Source of the DNA: an uncultured Actinomycetes bacterium
GTDB lineage: Bacteria > Actinomycetota > Acidimicrobiia > Acidimicrobiales > Microtrichaceae
DNA: 12,444 bases
Direction of reading: 5' to 3'
Assembly: GCA_903953195.1 (NCBI GenBank)
Contig: CAJBIS010000170.1
Location: forward strand, 1 to 12,444
Shown here: in pieces, positions 4,604 to 10,450 of the stretch
How the letters are laid out: each line of letters starts with the position of its first letter
Position numbering within the stretch: position 1 is the first letter of the stretch
Program-made: the position numbers and the translations under genes
The notes under the pieces: generated by a model
Told to the model about the DNA's origin: nothing
Databases searched by the model: none
Seen by the model: the letters and a program-made list of their open reading frames with translations, nothing else

Positions 4604-7090
4604 GTGAAGGCCGTCATCATGGCCGGCGGTGAGGGCACGCGACTGCGGCCACTCACCTCCAACATGCCCAAACCGATGTTGCCGCTGGTCAACCGGCCGA
4701 TGATGGAGCACATCATCGAGTTGCTCCGGGGCCACGGCGTCGAGGACATCGTGGTCACGCTCGCGTTCATGCCGAACGTCATCCGCAACTACTTCGGTGA
4801 CGGCTCGGAGTTCGGGGTCCGGATGGTCTACGCGACCGAGGAGTCGCCGCTCGGCACCGCCGGATCCGTGCGCAACGCCATGGCAGAACTCGACGAGACG
4901 TTCCTCGTCATCTCGGGCGACGTGCTCACCGACATCGATCTGGGCGCCATCGTCGAGACGCACCGCCAGCGCGAGGCGGTGGCGACGATCGGACTGGTGC
5001 GCGTCGAGAACCCGCTCGAGTACGGCATCGTGATCACCCGCGAGGACGACTCGATCGACCGGTTCCTCGAGAAGCCGACCTGGGGCGAGGTGTTCTCCGA
5101 CACGATCAACTCGGGGATCTACGTGCTGGAGCCCCGGGTGTTCGACTGGATCGCTCCCGATGTGCCCGTCGACTTCTCCTCGGACGTGTTCCCGAAGCTT
5201 CTCGACGCCGGCGAGCGGGTCATCGGCGCCGTGGCCGACGGGTACTGGGAGGACGTCGGCACACTTCCCGCGTACGTGCGCGCGCACAAGGACATCCTGG
5301 ACAGCCGGGTCGAGGTGACGATCCCCGGGTTCGAGGTCGCCGACGGCGTGTACGTGGGGGAGGGCTCGGAGATCAGCCCCGAGGCCGATCTCGTCGGCCC
5401 GGCGGTGATCGGCGACAACTGCCTCGTGGATGCGGGGGTCCGGCTCGGCGAGTACGTCGTGCTCGGCACCGGCGTCCGGTTGCGCCGTGACGGCGAGCTC
5501 GAGCGGACCGTCGTCCACGACAACGCCTACCTGGGGGAGGGCGTGAAGCTGCGCGGGACCGTCGTCGGCCGGGCCGCGGACCTGCGGCGCAACGCCCGTT
5601 GCGAGGAGGGTGTGGTCCTCGGTGACGAGGTGTTCATCGGCGAGGACGCCGTCGTGTCCGCCGACGTCAAGGTCTACGCGTTCAAGACCGTCGAGGGCGG
5701 CGCCGTCGTGAACTCCTCGCTGATCTGGGAGTCCCGCGGGGCGCGCAGTCTCTTCGGTCGGGGCGGCGTGAGTGGTCTCGCGAACGTCGACATGACGCCG
5801 GAACTCGCGGCCAAGGTCGCCATGGCGTTCGCGACGTCGCTCGACCGTGGCGCCACGGTCGTGGTCTCCCGCGACTCCTCGCGGTCGGCGCGCATGCTCA
5901 AGCGGGCCATCATCGCCGGCCTCAATGCGGGCGGCGTGAACGTGATGGATCTCGAGGTCGCCAGCGTCCCGCTGACCCGGTTCCACTGTCGCAGCGCGGT
6001 CGCGACCGCCGGTGTGTCGGTCCGGCTGGACTCGCTCGACCCGGATTCGGTGGGCATCCGGTTCCTCGACAGCGACGGCGACGACATCCTCGAGGATCGG
6101 CAGCGCAAGATCGAACGGCTCTTCGGCCGTGAGGACTTCCGTCGGGTCCGTCCGGCGGACATCGGCGACATCGACCTGGTGCCTCGGGCGATCGAGCAGT
6201 ACGCGGTGGCACTCGAGAGCACCATCGACGTCTCGGCGATCGCCGAACGACGGTTCAAGGTGGTCATCGACTACGCCTACGGGTCGACGAGCTTCGCGAT
6301 GCCCAGCGTGTTGTCGAAGTTGCGGGCCGAGGTGCTGGCCATGAACCCGTTCGCGTCGACGGCGGGCCTGATCGGCTACGACCGCATGTCACACGCCCAG
6401 GACGTGGCGGGCCTGGTCCGGGCGTCGGGTGCCGACCTGGGTGCGGTGCTCGATCCGACCGGTGAGCAGCTCACCCTCGTCGACGACCAGGGGCAGGTGC
6501 TGAGCGACTCGGCATCGCTGTTCGTGTTCCTCGACCTCGTGTGCGACCGGTTGCTCGGCGACACCGTCGCGCTCCCGGTCACCGCTCCCCGAGCCGCCGC
6601 GGACATCGTGCAGGCCCGCGGGTACTCGGTGCTCTGGACCAAGACGTCGTCGGCGGCGCTGATGGCCGCAGCGGCGACGCCGGGTGTCGGGTTCGCCTCG
6701 AACCTCGACGGCGGTGTGATCCTGCCCGGCTTCCTCCCGGCGTTCGACGCCGCCGGTGGTCTGCTCAAGATCCTCGACCTGCTCGCCGCCCGTGGCGTGC
6801 CGCTGTCCGAGGTGGTCGCCGCCGTGCCGACGGTGTTCCTGCAGCACGAGGAGGTCGTGACACCGTGGGAGCAGAAGGGCACCGTCATGCGGACCCTGGT
6901 CGAGCAGACCCACGGTCGCGACGTCGACCTGATCGACGGGGTCAAGGTGAACCATGAGCGGGGGTGGGCGCTCGTGCTCCCGGACCCCGAGGAGCCACTC
7001 ACGCACATCTGGGTCGAGGGCGATTCCGCGGCCGAGGCCCGGACCCTCAGTCAGGAGTACGCCCGCAGGATCCGTCAGATGCTGCGGTGA
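4604..7090 (+). CDS. Mannose-1-phosphate guanylyltransferase-like protein fused to a degenerate phosphohexomutase domain
   Basis: This 828-residue protein has three parts. Residues 1-235 are a sugar-1-phosphate nucleotidyltransferase with MAGGEGTRLRPLT (6-18), the lysine pair region MPKPMLPL (21-28), metal-binding SGDVLTDID (104-112), EKPTWGE (156-162) and GYWEDVGT (213-220). Residues about 240-375 are a left-handed beta-helix of hexapeptide repeats. Residues about 390-828 have a phosphohexomutase fold. The catalytic loops of that last domain look lost: VRLDSLDPDS (473-482) stands where TASHNP is expected, DPTGEQ (617-622) for the DGDGDR metal loop, SNLDGG (699-704) for the sugar loop, and LPDPEEP (792-798) for RPSGTEP. 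The length and architecture match Streptomyces SCO1388, annotated as a ManC homologue. GDP-mannose synthesis for envelope glycans is likely; other sugar nucleotides are possible. GTG 4604 has a strong Shine-Dalgarno, AGGAGG. Confidence 0.92.
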   Translation: MKAVIMAGGEGTRLRPLTSNMPKPMLPLVNRPMMEHIIELLRGHGVEDIVVTLAFMPNVIRNYFGDGSEFGVRMVYATEESPLGTAGSVRNAMAELDETFLVISGDVLTDIDLGAIVETHRQREAVATIGLVRVENPLEYGIVITREDDSIDRFLEKPTWGEVFSDTINSGIYVLEPRVFDWIAPDVPVDFSSDVFPKLLDAGERVIGAVADGYWEDVGTLPAYVRAHKDILDSRVEVTIPGFEVADGVYVGEGSEISPEADLVGPAVIGDNCLVDAGVRLGEYVVLGTGVRLRRDGELERTVVHDNAYLGEGVKLRGTVVGRAADLRRNARCEEGVVLGDEVFIGEDAVVSADVKVYAFKTVEGGAVVNSSLIWESRGARSLFGRGGVSGLANVDMTPELAAKVAMAFATSLDRGATVVVSRDSSRSARMLKRAIIAGLNAGGVNVMDLEVASVPLTRFHCRSAVATAGVSVRLDSLDPDSVGIRFLDSDGDDILEDRQRKIERLFGREDFRRVRPADIGDIDLVPRAIEQYAVALESTIDVSAIAERRFKVVIDYAYGSTSFAMPSVLSKLRAEVLAMNPFASTAGLIGYDRMSHAQDVAGLVRASGADLGAVLDPTGEQLTLVDDQGQVLSDSASLFVFLDLVCDRLLGDTVALPVTAPRAAADIVQARGYSVLWTKTSSAALMAAAATPGVGFASNLDGGVILPGFLPAFDAAGGLLKILDLLAARGVPLSEVVAAVPTVFLQHEEVVTPWEQKGTVMRTLVEQTHGRDVDLIDGVKVNHERGWALVLPDPEEPLTHIWVEGDSAAEARTLSQEYARRIRQMLR

Positions 7091-7123
7091 AGCGGCTCGG
7101 CGGTCGCGGGTGGCGGGTTCGGG

Positions 7124-7129
7124 TAGCGT
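7124..7129 (+). promoter_or_regulatory. Leaderless -10 element of the gcvH operon
   Basis: TAGCGT lies 7 bases before ATG 7137, within the 46-base gap after the fusion gene. It would drive gcvH, garA and the first merR. No glycine riboswitch or other structured leader fits in so short a gap. Confidence 0.6.
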
Positions 7130-7136
7130 TTCGGGC

Positions 7137-7517
7137 ATGAACGTTCCCGACAATCTCCGCTACTCCGCGGAACACGAGTGGGTCCTCGACGAGGACGGAC
7201 TGTTCCGCATCGGCATCACCGACTACGCCCAGGACGCGCTCGGCGACATCGTGTACATCCAGCTCCCCGAGGTCGGTGCCGAGCTGTCGAAGGACCAGAC
7301 ATTCGGCGAGATCGAGTCGACGAAGTCGGTCTCCGAGGTCTACGCACCCGTGCAGGGCATCGTCGTCGAGGTGAACAGCGAACTCGACGCCGCTCCCGAA
7401 CTGGTCAACTCCGATCCGTATGGTGCCGGCTGGATCGCTGTGCTCCGTCCGGTGGACCTCCGGGCGATCGAGACGCTGCTCGACGCCGAGGCCTACCGGG
7501 GCCTGACCGAAGCCTGA
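7137..7517 (+). CDS. gcvH: Glycine cleavage system H protein
   Basis: This 126-residue protein is the lipoyl-carrying shuttle of the glycine cleavage complex, moving the aminomethyl group from GcvP to GcvT and electrons to the L protein. The lipoylated lysine is Lys63 in FGEIESTKSVSEVYAP, with Gly and Glu at the conserved positions before it. The start (LRYSAEHEWV), the block GITDYAQDALGDIVYIQLP and the C-terminal half (ELVNSDPYGAGWI) are all standard, and the length is normal. ATG 7137 follows a leaderless -10 element by 7 bases. garA begins 7 bases after the stop, so the two share a transcript, as in mycobacteria (Rv1826-Rv1827). Identity is certain. Confidence 0.98.
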   Translation: MNVPDNLRYSAEHEWVLDEDGLFRIGITDYAQDALGDIVYIQLPEVGAELSKDQTFGEIESTKSVSEVYAPVQGIVVEVNSELDAAPELVNSDPYGAGWIAVLRPVDLRAIETLLDAEAYRGLTEA

Positions 7518-7524
7518 GTCCACC

Positions 7525-7989
7525 ATGTCCGCCGACGGGATCGTCTGTCCGAGGTGCAGCCTGCTCAATGCCGCAGGTGCGAACTTCTGCTCCGCGTGCG
7601 GGGCCGAACTGCCTGACGACGACGAGCGGACCACCGGCTCGATCCCACAGATCGGCGTCGACGTCGCAGGTGAGGGCGAGGTCGGACAGCTGGTCGTCAC
7701 CCGCGGGTCGACGGCCGGGGCGAAGTACGCGTTGACCGACGCGATCACCACCATCGGTCGCCATCCCCAGAGCAGCGTGTTCCTCGACGACATCACCGTG
7801 TCCCGTCGTCACGCCGAGGTGCTGCGCAGCGACGACGGCACGTTCGTGCTGCGTGACGTCGGGTCGCTCAATGGGACCTACCTCGACGGCGAGCGTGTGC
7901 CCGAGGCCCTGCTGCGGGAGGGCGCGCAGATCCAGATCGGCAAGTTCCGGCTGGTGTTCGTGATCGGCGAACTCGGCGGCGCCGCGTGA
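7525..7989 (+). CDS. garA: GarA/OdhI-type FHA protein with an N-terminal zinc ribbon
   Basis: This 154-residue protein has a forkhead-associated (phosphothreonine-binding) domain at about 55-148 with IGRHPQSSVFLDDITVSRRH (77-96), including Gly78-Arg79, Ser93 and His96, and GSLNGTYLDG (113-122) with Asn116-Gly117. It ends IQIGKFRLVF, nearly as in M. tuberculosis GarA. In that family the FHA domain binds 2-oxoglutarate dehydrogenase, glutamate dehydrogenase and glutamate synthase, and is switched off when a Thr in the N-terminal ETTSV motif is phosphorylated by PknB or PknG. Here RTTGSIP (Thr36-Thr37) may be that site. Unlike mycobacterial GarA, residues 8-25 form a Cys4 zinc ribbon (CPRC and CSAC; Cys8, 11, 22, 25). 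It sits 7 bases after gcvH, and its stop overlaps the merR start (GTGA). Confidence 0.93.
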   Translation: MSADGIVCPRCSLLNAAGANFCSACGAELPDDDERTTGSIPQIGVDVAGEGEVGQLVVTRGSTAGAKYALTDAITTIGRHPQSSVFLDDITVSRRHAEVLRSDDGTFVLRDVGSLNGTYLDGERVPEALLREGAQIQIGKFRLVFVIGELGGAA

Positions 7990-9176
7990 GCACGCACGAG
8001 TCGGGGACCGCCGTCGAGCTCTCGATCGGCGAGGTCCTGGCGCTCATCCAGGAGGACTTCCCGGATGTCACGATCTCGAAGATCCGGTTCCTCGAGAGTC
8101 AGGGTCTGATCCAGCCCGGTCGGACCGCAGCGGGCTACCGGCGCTTCGGCGACACCGACATCGAGCGCCTCCGCTGGATCCTCCGTCAGCAGCGGGATCA
8201 CTTCCTGCCGCTGAAGGTCATCCGCCGGATGCTCGACGACGGCATCGACCAGTTCGACGACGACCCGGCCCAGCCGACGCTGTGGAGCCGTTCGTTCTCG
8301 GACGAGGACGGCGACGATGCCGATGACCTCGACGACGACGAGCTCGATGATGTCGAGCTCGATGATGACGTCGACGACGAGTTCGACGACGACGACGATC
8401 GACGGGCTGCCGACGCGGCGATCAACGACGCCGTGCGTGGCGGTGTCGGCCGGGCGTCGAGCGGAGAGGTGCGGGCGTCGAGCGGTGAGGCGCGGGATCG
8501 TCCGGGTGCCGCGGCGCGGCACCCCGGGCGCGGTGCGGCGTCCGCCGCGGCGAGTCGTCCGAGCGCCCCAGCCGCAGCGGGGGGCGGATCCGACGGTTCC
8601 GGCCCGGGGAGCAACGAGGCGGCACCTCGCCGCGTGCTCGAGACCCCGGCCGATGTGGTCGCAGCGCTGCAGGAGGACCCCCGGCCGGCTCGACGACCCG
8701 CGGGCCCGACGGCAGCGGAACCACCGTCCCCGTCCACGCGGCGTCGCCCGGCGTTGTGGGATGACGCTCCGGGGTCCGATCAGCCGACCCGATCGGCTGC
8801 GGAGCTGTGTGAGGCCTCGGGGATCTCGGTCGATGCGCTCGCCGAGTTGGAGCAGTTCGGTCTGATCCGACCGGCGAGGCGGGCGGGGGAGTCGTACTAC
8901 GGCGACGGGGCCCTCGAGGTCGCCCGGCTGGCGTCGCGGGCCGCCACGCACGGGATCTCGGCCCGGCACCTGCGCATGTACCTGGTCTCCGCCGAGCGCG
9001 AGGCGGGCTTCATCGAGCAGCTGGCGATGCCGCTCCTCAAGCAGCGCAACCCGGGCTCCCGCACCGAGGCGGTCGAACTCAGCGCCGAGATCGCCGGACT
9101 GGGTGCCGAGTTGCACGCCGCGCTCCTGCGGCGCGAGCTCGGTCCCGTGCTCGGTGAGGCCACCGCCCACGAGTGA
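7986..9176 (+). CDS. MerR-family regulator (Rv1828 type) with a long acidic, disordered insertion
   Basis: This 396-residue protein has a MerR winged helix-turn-helix at about 11-85 (LSIGEVLALI, VTISKIRFLESQGLI, GYRRFGDTDIERLRWIL). A second MerR-like segment lies at about 268-335 (SAAELCEASGISVDALAELE, FGLIRPARRAG, YYGDGALEVARLA), followed by helices to the end. Between them are about 180 low-complexity residues: 106-138 with 25 of 33 Asp/Glu, then an Ala/Gly/Ser/Pro/Arg-rich stretch including a tandem RASSGEV/RASSGEA. The M. tuberculosis counterpart Rv1828 is about 247 residues, so the linker accounts for the extra length. No cysteine pattern for metal sensing is present; only Cys275 is seen. 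GTG 7986 overlaps the garA stop by 4 bases, so expression is coupled to gcvH-garA. Targets are unknown. Confidence 0.9.
   Translation: MSTHESGTAVELSIGEVLALIQEDFPDVTISKIRFLESQGLIQPGRTAAGYRRFGDTDIERLRWILRQQRDHFLPLKVIRRMLDDGIDQFDDDPAQPTLWSRSFSDEDGDDADDLDDDELDDVELDDDVDDEFDDDDDRRAADAAINDAVRGGVGRASSGEVRASSGEARDRPGAAARHPGRGAASAAASRPSAPAAAGGGSDGSGPGSNEAAPRRVLETPADVVAALQEDPRPARRPAGPTAAEPPSPSTRRRPALWDDAPGSDQPTRSAAELCEASGISVDALAELEQFGLIRPARRAGESYYGDGALEVARLASRAATHGISARHLRMYLVSAEREAGFIEQLAMPLLKQRNPGSRTEAVELSAEIAGLGAELHAALLRRELGPVLGEATAHE
8451..8492 (+). repeat. Two-copy 21-bp tandem repeat inside merR
   Basis: Bases 8451-8471 and 8472-8492 match at 19 of 21 positions and encode RASSGEV and RASSGEA in the disordered linker of the MerR protein. 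Just upstream GAGCTCGATGATG occurs twice (8340-8352, 8355-8367) in the acidic run. Both look like in-frame slippage expansions. Confidence 0.8.
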
Positions 9177-9257
9177 ACCGGGGACCGAACGAGGCGGTCG
9201 CCGGGTCGACCACCGGACGGGGTCTCGCTCTGGGCCATCCGGGCTTCGGGGTGGGCG

Positions 9258-9263
9258 TAAGCT
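9258..9263 (+). promoter_or_regulatory. Leaderless -10 element of the DUF151 gene
   Basis: TAAGCT is followed by 6 bases and then GTG 9270. It lies in the 93-base gap after merR and gives this gene its own transcription start. There is no Shine-Dalgarno sequence. Confidence 0.55.
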
Positions 9264-9269
9264 GAGACG

Positions 9270-9758
9270 GTGATCGAGGTCGAACTGCTCGGAGTGCGGG
9301 TGGAGCCACCCAGCAACACGCCGGTGGTCCATCTCCGCGAGCTCGGTGGCCGGGGCCGCAGCCTGACGATCTTCATCGGTGGCCCCGAGGCGACGGCGAT
9401 CGCCTTCGCGCTCGAAGGGGTCGACACGCCCAGGCCGCTGACCCACGACCTGTTCTGCACGGTGCTCGACGATGTCGACGCCGATCTCAGTCAGGTCGTC
9501 ATCAACGACCTGCGTGACACCACGTACTTCGCGGTGCTGCACCTCGAGCACGACGGTCGACAGCTCCAGATCTCGGCCCGGCCGTCGGATGCGATCGCGC
9601 TGGCGGTGCGGGTGGCGTGCCCGATCTACGTGACCGACGAGGTCATGGACGCCGCCGGCTTCGTCGAGGAGTCCGATGGCGAGTCGCAGCCGGAGGACGT
9701 CGTCGAGGAGTTCCGGCAGTTCATCGACAACGTGTCGCCCGAGGACTTCGGTTCCTGA
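9270..9758 (+). CDS. Bifunctional nuclease family (DUF151/BFN) protein
   Basis: This 162-residue protein has a full BFN domain, about residues 1-130, with VVHLRELGGRGRSLTIFIG (19-37), PEATAIAFALEGV (39-51), RPLTHDLF (55-62), and the signature ISARPSDAIALAVR (101-114) followed by PIYV. The tail EEFRQFIDNVSPEDF (146-160) is the usual acidic C-terminus of actinobacterial members. Plant BFN proteins have DNase and RNase activity, and Thermotoga TM0160 defines the fold; the role in actinobacteria (Rv1829 in M. tuberculosis) is not settled. It lies between two MerR genes, as in mycobacteria. It has its own leaderless promoter, and 162 bases separate it from the next gene, so it may be expressed apart from both regulators. 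GTG 9270 is supported by the promoter and by the standard IEVELLGVRVE beginning. Confidence 0.93.
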   Translation: MIEVELLGVRVEPPSNTPVVHLRELGGRGRSLTIFIGGPEATAIAFALEGVDTPRPLTHDLFCTVLDDVDADLSQVVINDLRDTTYFAVLHLEHDGRQLQISARPSDAIALAVRVACPIYVTDEVMDAAGFVEESDGESQPEDVVEEFRQFIDNVSPEDFGS

Positions 9759-9764
9759 CGCACT

Positions 9765-9780
9765 CGGCCGTGTGTGGCCG
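9765..9780 (+). terminator. Weak hairpin after the DUF151 gene
   Basis: CGGCC (9765-9769) pairs with GGCCG (9776-9780) around the loop GTGTGT, six bases after the stop. The octamer GGCCGTGT is also directly repeated (9766-9773, 9776-9783). The stem is only 5 bp and has no T-tract, so termination is uncertain. Confidence 0.25.
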
Positions 9781-9857
9781 TGTCACGCCCTGTCGGCGAC
9801 TCCCGAGAGCGGCGGTGGGAGAGGGGTCGCGCGAAAATCCTTCCCTTCCGGATGACA

Positions 9858-9872
9858 GTGGAGTAATTTCAC
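9858..9872. promoter_or_regulatory. Promoter with overlapping palindrome upstream of the second merR
   Basis: TAATTT (9864-9869) is a good -10 hexamer for the second merR, with TTCCCT 17 bases upstream as a poor -35. It lies inside GTGGAGTAATTTCAC, an imperfect 15-base palindrome in which 5 of 7 pairs match and the other two are G/T. A protein bound there would cover the -10. The surrounding 9832-9870 is clearly richer in A+T than the rest of the window. Operator function is inference. Confidence 0.45.
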
Positions 9873-9883
9873 CCGGCACTGTT

Positions 9884-9902
9884 CGCGCCCACCGTGGGCG
9901 TG
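9884..9902 (+). promoter_or_regulatory. Leader hairpin before the second merR
   Basis: CGCCCA (9886-9891) and TGGGCG (9895-9900) pair perfectly around a 3-base loop, extended by one G/T and one C/G pair. It lies in the leader, about 10 bases before the Shine-Dalgarno GGAG (9911-9914). It covers GTG codons at 9894 and 9900 that could otherwise serve as starts. Confidence 0.4.
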
Positions 9903-9920
9903 TTCGAGACGGAGCGTGAG

Positions 9921-10445
9921 ATGAGCGACGGCGATCAGGTCACCCAGCCCCGTGAGATGGGCTTCAGCGGACGTCGAACGGCGGAGATCGTCGGGATCTC
10001 GTACCGGCAGCTGGACTACTGGGCCCGCACGGACCTCATCCGGCCGTCGCTGGTCGACGCCAGCGGCAGCGGCTCCCGCCGGGCCTACTCGTACCGGGAC
10101 CTGCTCGAACTCAAGGTCGTGAAGTCGCTGCTCGACCGCGGACTGAAGCTCGAGTCGGTCCGGAAGGTCTTCAGTTTCCTGCGTGAGCAGCTCGGCGAGG
10201 ACGTCGCCACCGCCAACCTGGTGATCAACGGTTCACGTTCGGTGCTCGTCCGCAGCGGTGACGAACTCATCGACGTGCTGCAGCACGGTCAGGGTGTGCT
10301 GAGCGTGTTGCCCCTCGCCGGAGTGGTCGAGGAGATCGACGCCCGCATCGTCGAGCTCGTGCCGCCGGCCTCTGAGGACGCTCCCGTCGCGTCGGAGCCG
10401 GCGTCGCCGCCGATCGCCGCGACGCCCTCCGCCGGCGCGGTCTGA
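9921..10445 (+). CDS. MerR-family regulator (Rv1830/ResR type)
   Basis: This 174-residue regulator has a MerR HTH at about 16-60 (SGRRTAEIVGISYRQLDYWA, then TDLIRPSL and SRRAYSYRDLLELKVVK), followed by a dimerisation helix (residues 61-91) and a small mixed domain (VINGSRSVLVRSGDELIDVL, QGVLSVLPLAGVVEEID). The tail after 150 is Pro/Ala/Ser-rich. It closely resembles what I recall of M. tuberculosis Rv1830 (ResR), a regulator tied to growth and cell division, which occupies the same place after DUF151. ATG 9921 is chosen because GGAG lies 6 bases upstream; in-frame GTG codons at 9894 and 9900 lie in a hairpin. gcvT starts 5 bases after the stop, so the two are coupled, which suggests shared regulation with glycine cleavage. 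No ligand-binding residues are evident. Confidence 0.93.
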   Translation: MSDGDQVTQPREMGFSGRRTAEIVGISYRQLDYWARTDLIRPSLVDASGSGSRRAYSYRDLLELKVVKSLLDRGLKLESVRKVFSFLREQLGEDVATANLVINGSRSVLVRSGDELIDVLQHGQGVLSVLPLAGVVEEIDARIVELVPPASEDAPVASEPASPPIAATPSAGAV

Positions 10446-10450
10446 GCACC

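Noticed and set aside
4433..5986. Long minus-strand open frame (517 codons) opposite the nucleotidyltransferase fusion
   Set aside because: Its translation is a His/Asp/Arg/Val-rich shadow typical of the antisense frame of high-GC genes, with no domain, and the plus-strand gene is unmistakable.
7091..7136. Possible glycine riboswitch before gcvH
   Set aside because: The gap is only 46 bases and the -10 element leaves no leader; none of the conserved glycine aptamer sequence is present.
8299..8403. GAC/GAT-rich run considered as a microsatellite or a mobile-element scar
   Set aside because: It stays in frame, encodes an acidic linker, and has no flanking duplications or inverted ends; it is better explained as a coding low-complexity insert.
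9177..9257. Hairpin GGTCG/CGACC (9196-9211) after merR as a terminator
   Set aside because: It is a 5-bp stem with a 6-base loop and no T-tract, which is expected by chance in sequence this rich in G+C.
7878..9551. Minus-strand open frame of 557 codons opposite merR and DUF151
   Set aside because: It is the antisense of two recognised genes; its Val/Ile/Glu-rich part is simply the reverse of the GAC/GAT run.
9894..9920. Upstream GTG start for the second merR
   Set aside because: GTG 9894 and 9900 lie in a hairpin and lack a Shine-Dalgarno, whereas ATG 9921 has GGAG at proper distance and gives the usual N-terminus.
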